Origin: a virus
Direction: 5' to 3' (one strand)
DNA length: 37,182 nt
IMG/VR virus record: IMGVR_UViG_3300048586_000848
Coordinates: 1 to 37,182 of that record
In this document: positions 16,100-24,235 of the stretch, one piece after another
How positions within the stretch are numbered: the stretch's first letter is position 1
Layout of the letters: each line of letters begins with the position of its first letter
The notes under the pieces: generated by a model
Told to the model about the DNA's origin: nothing
What the model saw: only the letters and a program-made list of their open reading frames with translations
Databases searched by the model: none
Made by a program: the position numbers and the translations under genes

Positions 16100-16951
16100 A
16101 TGACAGACAAGGAATTTAGCGAAAAAGAAAATTTGGCAATTTTTGAAGATTACAACATTCGTAGAATATATGATGAAAAAACCGAAACTTGGTTTTTTTC
16201 CGTAGTAGATGTGATTGCAGTCTTAACAGCGCAAAACAATTATAAGGTAGCACAAAGTTATTGGACTACACTTAAAAGTCGCTTAAAAAAAGAGGGCAGT
16301 GAGTCTGTCACAAATTGTGACAAACTGAAATTACAAGCCGCGGACGGTAAAAAGTATTTAACAGATGTTGCTAATGCAGAAACCTTATTAAGGTTAATTC
16401 AATCTATCCCTTCACCTAAGGCTGAACCTGTTAAGTTGTGGCTTGCTAAAGTAGGTTACGAGCGCATACAAGAGATTGCAGATCCGGAAAGATCAATGAA
16501 TAGGGCTAGGGAAAACTGGAAAAAGCATGGACGTAGTGAGCAATGGATACAGCAACGCATGCTTGGTCAAGAAACTCGTAATAAATTAACCGATTACTGG
16601 AAGGATCACGAAATTAAAGAAGGAGAGGAGTTTGCTACATTAACAAATATTATCCATGAAGAATGGGCAGGAGTAAGTATAAAGAAGCACAAACAAATTA
16701 AAGGTTTAAAAAATCATAATTTACGTGACCATATGAGCAATGCAGAGTTAATTTTCACGGCACTTGCCGAATTATCGACAAAACAGGTCGCTGAGAATCT
16801 TAACGCTACGGGGATGAAGGAAAATAAGAAAGCAGCTAAGGTAGGTGGTAATATTGCCAAGAATGCAAAATTGGAATTAGAAAGTAGAACCGGTCAAAAA
16901 GTAATTTCATCAGCTAATTACCTAAAGCCAATAAAGCAAATAAAGGAATAA
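16100..16951 (+). CDS. Bro-N family phage antirepressor-like protein (moron)
   Basis: A 283-aa protein. The N-terminal ~105 residues look like a Bro-N domain (YNIRRIYDEKTETWFFSVVDVIAVLT, then a region ending VANAETLLRLIQSIPSPKAE). The C-terminal half is the charged domain seen in DinD/BRO-type proteins (QRMLGQETRNKLTDYWK, NHNLRDHMSNAELIFTALAELST). Bro-N proteins bind DNA and often act as antirepressors. It sits within the virion operon between the Bbp19-like and scaffold genes, which separates genes that are usually close together, so it looks like an inserted moron. Spacing to neighbours is 9 nt and 3 nt, so it is still read with the operon. Confidence 0.78.
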   Translation: MTDKEFSEKENLAIFEDYNIRRIYDEKTETWFFSVVDVIAVLTAQNNYKVAQSYWTTLKSRLKKEGSESVTNCDKLKLQAADGKKYLTDVANAETLLRLIQSIPSPKAEPVKLWLAKVGYERIQEIADPERSMNRARENWKKHGRSEQWIQQRMLGQETRNKLTDYWKDHEIKEGEEFATLTNIIHEEWAGVSIKKHKQIKGLKNHNLRDHMSNAELIFTALAELSTKQVAENLNATGMKENKKAAKVGGNIAKNAKLELESRTGQKVISSANYLKPIKQIKE

Positions 16952-16954
16952 ACT

Positions 16955-17818
16955 ATGAGTGAAGATATTGTAGAGAATCTAAGTCAGGTTATAAATAACT
17001 CAGGCTCAAGCGGTACAGATAATAATGCAGTTGACTCTGGCTCAACTCTTACGTCAAATCAGAGCGACTGGTTACAAAGTTTACCCGAGGATATACGCAG
17101 TAGTAAATCACTGGCTAAATTTAACGACTTTCCTGCCCTTGCCAAGAGCTATCTGGAACTGGAGAAGAATCTGGACAAGAGAATCCTTATGCCGAGCGAG
17201 GAGGCAAGCGACGAAGAATGGAGCAAGGTATTTGCAAAGCTTGGGATGCCGGAGGATAAAAAATATATTGCCGATGAGAAAAAAGCCGAACTTCTAAAAA
17301 ACAATCTAGCGGATGAAGAGACGCTATTATTATATGAGGATTTATTCCACAAGGGGAATTTAACCCGCAGGCAGGGAGAAAAAATCCTAGAGCGGATAAT
17401 AGAGAATGCGCAAAATAGCAGTAAAGAGCTGATAGAAGCGAGGAAAACAGCAAGGGAAGCCAATTTGGCAAAATTTCAGGAAACATATAAGGAATCAACC
17501 TCCGAAAAGCTGAATATTTTAAAAGGCGTAATGTCCAGATACGGGAGTGCGGAATTAGTCGATTTAGTTGAAGAAACAAACTATGCACCGGTATTAATTG
17601 ACTTGTTATTAAAGCTTGGGGAAGGGATAAAGGGTGATTCACTGGTATCCGGTAAAAGCAATCCGTTAATATCCGATAAGGAAACTGCCAGAAAAGAGAT
17701 CAAGCGACTTGAATCTGACAAAGAGTTCATGGTAAAATATGCAGATAAAGGTCATGTAGGTCATAAGCAGGCAGTTAAAGAGCTTAATGATTTATATGAT
17801 ATAGCTTATAAAGAATAA
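16955..17818 (+). CDS. Capsid assembly scaffolding protein
   Basis: A 287-aa acidic, helical protein just before the capsid gene. It has a Ser/Asn-rich flexible N-terminus. Then comes the scaffold-family segment DWLQSLPEDIRSSKSLAKF, ALAKSYLELEKNLDKR, and EEWSKVFAKLGMPEDKKY at residues about 85-105. The C-terminal third is lysine-rich and helical, suited to binding the inner capsid surface. Position between portal and capsid genes fits. Antisense frames over this gene are shadows of its helical codons. Confidence 0.75.
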   Translation: MSEDIVENLSQVINNSGSSGTDNNAVDSGSTLTSNQSDWLQSLPEDIRSSKSLAKFNDFPALAKSYLELEKNLDKRILMPSEEASDEEWSKVFAKLGMPEDKKYIADEKKAELLKNNLADEETLLLYEDLFHKGNLTRRQGEKILERIIENAQNSSKELIEARKTAREANLAKFQETYKESTSEKLNILKGVMSRYGSAELVDLVEETNYAPVLIDLLLKLGEGIKGDSLVSGKSNPLISDKETARKEIKRLESDKEFMVKYADKGHVGHKQAVKELNDLYDIAYKE

Positions 17819-17989
17819 TCATTTCACATACCGAGCAATCGATAATATCACTGAAATTAAATTATTCCGATCAAGAGATAATCTATAAACCGGACCGAGA
17901 GGTAATCCGCACAAGTAGACCTTAAGAAAGCAAGCTGGAGATTATTGGTTTAATTTTTAGAAGATTTTTCTTAAAAACGGAGGATAGTT

Positions 17990-19291
17990 GTGCCATATAT
18001 AACCGAAGGTTTAAAACATCAATTTGCTACAAACATCGAGCTTGTTGCTCAGGAAAAAGGGAAACTAAGGAAACTGGTTCAGGAAGAGGAAATCGAGACT
18101 GAAGTAGCATATTTTGAGACTGCTTCAAATATTGAAGCTCTACCGAGAACCAGAACAGACCTAGGCGGCGCTCCCGGGGGGTACGGCACATATGTTGCCG
18201 ATCCTGCCAACCCTGCCCTTGCTGATACGGAACTGCGTTTTCCGCAAATTACCAGACGTCAGATCAATGCGGCAGCGTATTATTGGACTGCTACTATGGA
18301 CAGGAACGACAAAGCCAACTTACTTGCCGATCCGACTAGTAAATTTCCTCAAATGGCAGGTCTTGCCATGGCAAGGGCAATGGATAGAACAATTATAAAA
18401 TCCATAGGAAGTCCGGTCATGTCAGGATTAACGGGGACAACTGCCATCCCTTTTGATATGATAAATAACGTTGTACCTTTAGGGCTTCTTGCTAACGATG
18501 GAGCTACCTTAGGTTTTCATAACGATAACGGCTCGCAGAATTTTCAGCTTCTTCCAATCGGTGATGATGCCGATGCAGACCATGTAAGCGTAGCTAACCT
18601 GCAAAAAGCAAAACTAACGGTAGAGAAGCTGATTGCAGCAAGGCAGATGCTTAATCGCGGTACGTTTAACAGCGATAAAAAAATGTATTTTGTCTGTACT
18701 TCCCAGCAACTTACTGATTTGCTAGCGGATCACAGGATAATTAATGCCGACTATAACAGCGTAAAAGCCCTGGTTAACGGAGAGCTTAACAGTTTTATGG
18801 GATTTACATTCATCATCTCGGAATTACTTACCGGTATTGCCGGCCCAAGAAATGCTAATGATCCTGTAGTTGCCCATAGCTATTCAATAAGGGAGTGTTT
18901 TGCCTTTACTGAAGATGCGATCAGATTTGCAAGTGTAAAAGGAACAAGCATCACGAAAACGGATGAATTGCCGATGAAACACTATGCACCGATGTTATAT
19001 CATGGCAGTTCATTTGGAGCGGCAAGGGCATCTGAGGGAGGAGTAGTCATTATCAAGTGTCTTGAGCCGGCACGTCCTGACCACCACGGGGTTAACGGCT
19101 GGGTACAACCTATTGCTGCAGGCGATGATGCTGATCAAAGAACGGCAAGATTAACAAGAGCCAGTGTAGTCCCAAGCCATGCTACTACTTGGGCAACGAA
19201 TAGTTTTGATAATACGGGCGGACTTGCTCATTTTGGTAATGCCGGTCAGATTCAGGCTGCATTACTGGTTATAGCACAGAAAAGGCTATAG
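17990..19291 (+). CDS. Major capsid protein
   Basis: A 433-aa protein in the canonical place after the scaffold gene. It starts at a GTG with a GGAGG site about 9 nt upstream, as expected for a highly made protein. It resembles the HK97-fold capsid proteins of BPP-1-like podoviruses. The N-terminal helix region (ITEGLKHQFATNIELVAQ) leads into ITRRQINAAAYYWTATMDRND and a conserved MARAMDRTIIKSI helix. The C-terminal half has FTEDAIRFASVKG and a terminal strand-rich extension. No cleavage site or protease gene is evident. Assignment rests mainly on order and general resemblance. Confidence 0.8.
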   Translation: MPYITEGLKHQFATNIELVAQEKGKLRKLVQEEEIETEVAYFETASNIEALPRTRTDLGGAPGGYGTYVADPANPALADTELRFPQITRRQINAAAYYWTATMDRNDKANLLADPTSKFPQMAGLAMARAMDRTIIKSIGSPVMSGLTGTTAIPFDMINNVVPLGLLANDGATLGFHNDNGSQNFQLLPIGDDADADHVSVANLQKAKLTVEKLIAARQMLNRGTFNSDKKMYFVCTSQQLTDLLADHRIINADYNSVKALVNGELNSFMGFTFIISELLTGIAGPRNANDPVVAHSYSIRECFAFTEDAIRFASVKGTSITKTDELPMKHYAPMLYHGSSFGAARASEGGVVIIKCLEPARPDHHGVNGWVQPIAAGDDADQRTARLTRASVVPSHATTWATNSFDNTGGLAHFGNAGQIQAALLVIAQKRL

Positions 19292-19310
19292 AGGATAAGA
19301 TGAAACAATC

Positions 19311-19865
19311 ATGTTCATTCAGGAAAAGATCATCAAACAGGCAGTAGCGATACTGGGAGCTACGCAAAGTATTCAGAATGCAGGTAATAAACTCGATAAT
19401 GCCGAAAGAATATGCAGTGTATTTGTATCTTCGGCAATGGAAGAGGTATTTTTATCCGTTCTATGGAAAGATGCAGTGGAATTAATTCCTAAAACCGAAG
19501 GGAAAACGGATGAATTCATACAGGTAACGATTGATGACTGCATTAAGATCATCGGTATTACTCCTTCAAATATAGAATGGTACGTGGATAAAAATAAACT
19601 TTATTTTAAAGGGGAAAGTTTGGACGGCGGTTTTTACTATTCGAACCGGTTATTAAAAAAATTACAATCCAATATCGAAGTAGAACTGCCCAGCACCTTT
19701 CTTATTTTATGTAGTCTGTATCTGGCATCAAACGTAGCACATGCTTTATACTCGGATAGTATATTTACCGATGGAATGAAGAAGCAATATTTACAAAAAG
19801 TGGAAGAAGCAAGGAAGTTACACTTTTTTGATTACCATTTAGTTAATTCTGCACGGTTTGCCTGA
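19311..19865 (+). CDS. Tail adaptor (tail tubular protein A-like)
   Basis: A 184-aa helical protein between capsid and tail nozzle genes, the place of T7 gp11-like adaptors that form the ring under the portal. The features are those of this group: an N-terminal helix pair, a W-x-x-AVELIP strand, the hairpin WYVDKNKLYFKG, and a C-terminal LPSTFLILCSLYLASNVAHALYSD helix followed by EARKLHFFD. The ATG at 19311 is chosen because the ATG at 19300 opens another frame that stops quickly. Confidence 0.68.
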   Translation: MFIQEKIIKQAVAILGATQSIQNAGNKLDNAERICSVFVSSAMEEVFLSVLWKDAVELIPKTEGKTDEFIQVTIDDCIKIIGITPSNIEWYVDKNKLYFKGESLDGGFYYSNRLLKKLQSNIEVELPSTFLILCSLYLASNVAHALYSDSIFTDGMKKQYLQKVEEARKLHFFDYHLVNSARFA

Positions 19866-19867
19866 AA

Positions 19868-22800
19868 ATGTCAAAAGAGCAATGGGTATATTCCGTTAAA
19901 AACAGTTTTTCAAGCGGTGAGCTTACGCCGACTATGGAAGGGCGTAATGATTTGCCTATTTATCAGCACGGAGTAAAAAAACTGATAAACTTCATGATCC
20001 TGCCTTCAGGGGGCATCAGTAGAAGATACGGCACGCAGTATGCCCATGTTTTTAAAGAAAAAATCCCCGTTTCCAAACGCATGATCAATATCATGTATTT
20101 GAGGGAATATAGTTTTCTAGTTGTTTTGTCCGATGTCGACCGCCAAAAAATCCGGATTGAAGTTTTTATTAACGGTGAAGGTGATCCGGTAGATTTGGGG
20201 ACTATAGACGTTGTTCTGGATATTGATCAATTTTCGTATACCACTTATCAGGGAGCGGCATATATATCGTTTGGTATCAACTATCCGGTATGGATCGTGC
20301 AGGTTGATCCTGATCAGGTGGAAAAGTTATACCGGCTAGATGACCTTGATATGGAAGAAAGAGGCGGGCTTTTTCATTATGATGTTTTTAAGGTCAAAGG
20401 TGAAATATACGATACGGAGTTTTCTCAGCGCAAGATGATAGGAGAAGTGTTATTTGGAAGTGCCGATGAAGTTAACCAGAAGTTAAATGAGACGCCAAAA
20501 ACGCAGGTAGAAACACTAAGAACCAACAGTCTCAGTATTTTTGAGGGAAGATTATGGATTTTTGGAACGGGAAAAAACATTCATGAGATCTGGGCAAGCA
20601 GTATAGGAACAATGGATGAATTCAATCTGGCTTATCATTCGCTACTTGAGGCAAGAAACCCCTTGTCTGCATTTGCTGCAACTTTTGTCTCATCCACCTT
20701 TGACAATGTAGTATGGTCGATACCTTTTGCCAAAGAACTATTACTTGGTACAACCGATGGTATTTATGTATTGAAAACCGGTGATAGAACAAAAGACGAA
20801 TTTGTAAATATCCATAAGGATATTGATATTAGTGTGGCAAATATTGCTCCGATAATATGCGGTAAAACCATTTTTTTTGTAGAAGGAGACAGGAAAAAAA
20901 TCCACAGTCTATATTATAGCGAAGAAAAAGGAGGATATCAGATATCCTGCATTACTACCTTTGCCGAGCATTTATTTACTTCAGGAATAAAGCAGATTGT
21001 AGCAGTCAATTCGCCTTTTAACATGATTTTTGCAGTGTTAAATAACGGCTCATTTGCAACTTTTACCTATTCACAGGATTTAAAGATCATGGGCTGGGCA
21101 CAGCACCACCTTGGGGGAAACGGCAAAGTTATTGAAGCACTTGCCTTCTTTGGAATGGATGGTGATAAGGTATATTTCAGGGTAAGAAGAGAAGGGACTT
21201 TTATTGAGGATGAAAAGTTTGTGCCTGTTGTTAAGGAATATATCGAGTATTTTGATTGCAAATACTTAAGCGGTCATATTCAAAACAGGATTCATGAGCC
21301 GCTATATGCCGATTGTTACAGTCATTTTAAACGTGAAGGCGAAGAGGAAATTGATCAGGAATTTAAGCAGGCTTTAAGAGCGGGCAATGTTTTTGAATAT
21401 AAAGAAGATTTATCCAGACTGGAAAACCTGATTGTAAAACAGACCGAACTGGAAAGAGTTTTTCCGGAGATAGATATAATAGACAATTTTGTCGTAGGAG
21501 GAGTACATTTAAATCGATTGGAAAACGTAGAGGAAATAGATAATACCGATTTAAAGCTTGATGAAGATGATAGACCGGTCCATAGCGTTAATTTAAAAAT
21601 GCTATATGCAGAATTTATCGGCAGGTATTTTTCCCAGTACCTAACGCCCGTACAATTATTGCTTGGACTTGAAATAGCGATGATCCGCAAGTTACAGAAA
21701 TTTAACGGTTATGTAATTAATGTATTACTGGGAAAACGTGAAGATATAGATTATTTAAAACCGATCATACTGGAAGCAGATACCATAGTTAACGAGGCAA
21801 AAAAACTGGCTCAGGAAGTAAAACAGATTGAAATTAACAAACATTTAAAGGAAAGGGAATTTGATTTTATTGCTCATAAGGAAAATACCAGATACAGTTT
21901 CTCTGTAGCAGGTATTATTGCTTTGCAGGATCAGGATAGGATAAAGAGTTTTACCAACTTTGTTAATGGCATGGATAGAACGGTAGTGATGCTCAAATAT
22001 TACTTTTCTTCTCCTGAATATTTTACTCGGGATTATAAAACGAAGTTATTAAAAGAATTTAATTTTAGAGCCAATTATCAATTGTTAAAGGCAGGTGTTG
22101 CCGTTAACGTTGAGAGCCTTGATATTGAGGAATATATTGAGAAAGCTGCCCAAAAAAAGAAAACTCTGGAAAGCCAAATGGATCAATTACGCATTGAAGG
22201 CAATAATATGATTGTTAGCTGTTTCATACTGGATCAGCTTAAACCCGAAGACCATTTTATTGAATATTTCAAGATAAATGAAGGGGATTTATTATTTAAT
22301 GAGGGCATTCTAGATGCAAATACCGATGAACTAATAGAGTTTTTCAGGCAGGAACTGGCTTATATGGTAGCTGCTGTTTATAATTCTTATAATCACGGAA
22401 TTATTAATAATCAGGTAGTAGTAAAAGTAATTACCGATGTTTTTAGAAATTTTTTAAATTTACTGGGTGCTATTGCTTCCGAGCAGAAAGAGGATTTATA
22501 CCGCGCAATACCTGAATTGGTAGACTTATTCATGCAGGATTACTTAAGCGGCAATGAGGAATTAGCTGATCTGGTTGGCAGAAAAAAGATTGAGTGGCAG
22601 GTAGATGAAATCATCAAAAAGGCAAATGATTTACCTTTAGAAAATCAGGAAGAGTTTATTCATGGGAGTCCGGTGGAAATCAAAGCTGAAGTTTTAAGTA
22701 AGTGGAATACTTTAAATAAAGCTCAGTATTACCGCGAATATAATGAATTAAAAGAGCAGGTTGATAATTATATCGATTCTGAATATGAAGAAAATGACGT

Positions 22801-23899
22801 TGACGAAGGAATAGCGGAATATCCCGAGATAATTAGAGAAGCCCTTAAAAATTACTGGAAAGAAAAAACAGGTCAGGAAGTAGGAATTGATTGGGAAAAT
22901 GATTTGTTCGGTGAGAATAAGGATCAAGAGGAGCTTATCTCCTTTGTCCGTTTTACTATTGTCGGTTTTTTAGTAGAGTCAAAACACGCCGATGAGATTA
23001 ATTTAGGTGCACTAAACGATATAGAAAACGATTTCCTGTTTGCCCAAAAAAAATATTCTATCCTTAAAGAATATAATAATAAATATTTAGTGCTGTTATT
23101 CATGCTTGTAACAAGAAGCAGTAATATGTTTAAAGCAATATTCAGCAGTTTTATTACAATCAGCAACCTGCTTATTCCATCCGAAGAACAGGAGCTGTTA
23201 CGTATTTCAAATGATCTGTCACATCCGACAAAAATTGATAAATATTTGTTACTAAGTGCGCAGTACTTTCCTATTTTCAGGCAGAATTTTCCCGATATTG
23301 ATATTGAAATGATTAAAACTCTAGTTCGCCATATTAATGCAGGAATCGATAAAATAGAATCCGAAGAGCTGCATAAGATATATGGCGGGATGGAAACAGG
23401 TTTTATTGGGGATAATGAGCTAATATCGAATAATAGATTGCCTGCAGTAAATTTAGGGGTGATTTTATTAAACAGATATGTACGTTTTTTAAGCTTCGGT
23501 TTTATTTACAGCTCCCTCTTGCAAACTTTTCCATTTATTTTTGAAGGTGAGTCTGAATATATCGATAAAAAGGATTGTGCCGTCGGGTTAAAATTATTTA
23601 ATACTAAAGGCGGTTATATTGAAGAATCCACAACTAAAGGTAATGAAAAACGCCAGTTTATCAATGCTCCCAGATTAAATCTTGATAATATGCAATTTTA
23701 TTTATCGGATAAGAAATATTTAATGGGAGAGGCAATTAGGGCGATTACTACTCCTTATATCTCGGGATGGGTGCATTTTAGCACTAACAGGGAAATTTCC
23801 AAGGATGTTGATTTGGTATACATAGTTGATAAACCATATCCTGCAAGTATTTTAAAAATATACGCCAAGGCAAAGTTAATACCACATTATCTGAATTAG
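19868..23899 (+). CDS. Tail nozzle (tail tubular protein B-like) with large helical insertion
   Basis: A 1343-aa protein. The start is typical of T7 gp12-like nozzle proteins: NSFSSGELTPTMEGRNDLPIYQHGVKKL..LPSGGISRRYGTQYAHVF (residues 11-55), then a strand-rich propeller region to about residue 480. The end is also family-like: FLSFGFIYSSLLQTFPF, KLFNTKGGYI and the final PYPASILKIY (residues 1207-1333). Between YADC (480-483) and about residue 1190 lies a region of some 700 residues that is highly charged, Glu/Lys/Ile-rich and almost wholly helical, with no resemblance to the family. Family members are usually 600-850 residues. The reading frame is unbroken. The insert may be an enlarged tail appendage or receptor-contacting domain. 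Confidence 0.82.
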   Translation: MSKEQWVYSVKNSFSSGELTPTMEGRNDLPIYQHGVKKLINFMILPSGGISRRYGTQYAHVFKEKIPVSKRMINIMYLREYSFLVVLSDVDRQKIRIEVFINGEGDPVDLGTIDVVLDIDQFSYTTYQGAAYISFGINYPVWIVQVDPDQVEKLYRLDDLDMEERGGLFHYDVFKVKGEIYDTEFSQRKMIGEVLFGSADEVNQKLNETPKTQVETLRTNSLSIFEGRLWIFGTGKNIHEIWASSIGTMDEFNLAYHSLLEARNPLSAFAATFVSSTFDNVVWSIPFAKELLLGTTDGIYVLKTGDRTKDEFVNIHKDIDISVANIAPIICGKTIFFVEGDRKKIHSLYYSEEKGGYQISCITTFAEHLFTSGIKQIVAVNSPFNMIFAVLNNGSFATFTYSQDLKIMGWAQHHLGGNGKVIEALAFFGMDGDKVYFRVRREGTFIEDEKFVPVVKEYIEYFDCKYLSGHIQNRIHEPLYADCYSHFKREGEEEIDQEFKQALRAGNVFEYKEDLSRLENLIVKQTELERVFPEIDIIDNFVVGGVHLNRLENVEEIDNTDLKLDEDDRPVHSVNLKMLYAEFIGRYFSQYLTPVQLLLGLEIAMIRKLQKFNGYVINVLLGKREDIDYLKPIILEADTIVNEAKKLAQEVKQIEINKHLKEREFDFIAHKENTRYSFSVAGIIALQDQDRIKSFTNFVNGMDRTVVMLKYYFSSPEYFTRDYKTKLLKEFNFRANYQLLKAGVAVNVESLDIEEYIEKAAQKKKTLESQMDQLRIEGNNMIVSCFILDQLKPEDHFIEYFKINEGDLLFNEGILDANTDELIEFFRQELAYMVAAVYNSYNHGIINNQVVVKVITDVFRNFLNLLGAIASEQKEDLYRAIPELVDLFMQDYLSGNEELADLVGRKKIEWQVDEIIKKANDLPLENQEEFIHGSPVEIKAEVLSKWNTLNKAQYYREYNELKEQVDNYIDSEYEENDVDEGIAEYPEIIREALKNYWKEKTGQEVGIDWENDLFGENKDQEELISFVRFTIVGFLVESKHADEINLGALNDIENDFLFAQKKYSILKEYNNKYLVLLFMLVTRSSNMFKAIFSSFITISNLLIPSEEQELLRISNDLSHPTKIDKYLLLSAQYFPIFRQNFPDIDIEMIKTLVRHINAGIDKIESEELHKIYGGMETGFIGDNELISNNRLPAVNLGVILLNRYVRFLSFGFIYSSLLQTFPFIFEGESEYIDKKDCAVGLKLFNTKGGYIEESTTKGNEKRQFINAPRLNLDNMQFYLSDKKYLMGEAIRAITTPYISGWVHFSTNREISKDVDLVYIVDKPYPASILKIYAKAKLIPHYLN

Positions 23900-23958
23900 A
23901 GTTTTGGTATCTTTACTCCATGCGGTAAGATTATGTTATAATAAGAATAAGGTTTTTT

Positions 23959-24232
23959 ATGGAAAAAGATACACATAAAGGATTTTGGAAAGAGAATATT
24001 TTATCCTTATATATCATATTAATCTTAACTGCATTTTTAATATCATTTATCGTCTTTGCCGTTAAGGTTATTGATAAATTGGATTCTATAGAATACGGCA
24101 CTTACGAGATAGAACTGCAAGTCCGGCAAATCAATAATAAGCTTAAAAAAAGTTAATGGTAAACTTGATCACCTTGATAAGGAAGTTAGTAATATTAATA
24201 AATTACTATGGGACGAGTATATGTGGAAATAG
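23959..24232 (+). pseudogene. Small membrane coiled-coil protein split at an A7 run
   Basis: From ATG 23959 a 65-residue frame has a lysine-rich start, one membrane span (ILSLYIILILTAFLISFIVFAV) and the start of a coiled coil, and then stops at 24156. An A7 tract at 24145-24151 precedes the stop. Moving to the +1 frame there continues the same heptads (VNGKLDHLDKEVSNINKLLWDEYMWK) to a TAG at 24230-24232, 3 nt before the next gene. The full product would be about 90 residues. Either one A was gained, or expression uses polymerase slippage or ribosomal frameshifting on the A tract. A small type II membrane protein in the virion operon suggests a lysis or ejection accessory; the role is unknown. 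Confidence 0.65.
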
Positions 24233-24235
24233 TTT

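Noticed and set aside
17187-17642. 151-aa minus-strand frame within the scaffold gene
   Set aside because: It lies entirely opposite a well-supported scaffold gene, has Leu/Ser/Pro-rich composition typical of antisense to helical charged codons, and has no ribosome-binding site.
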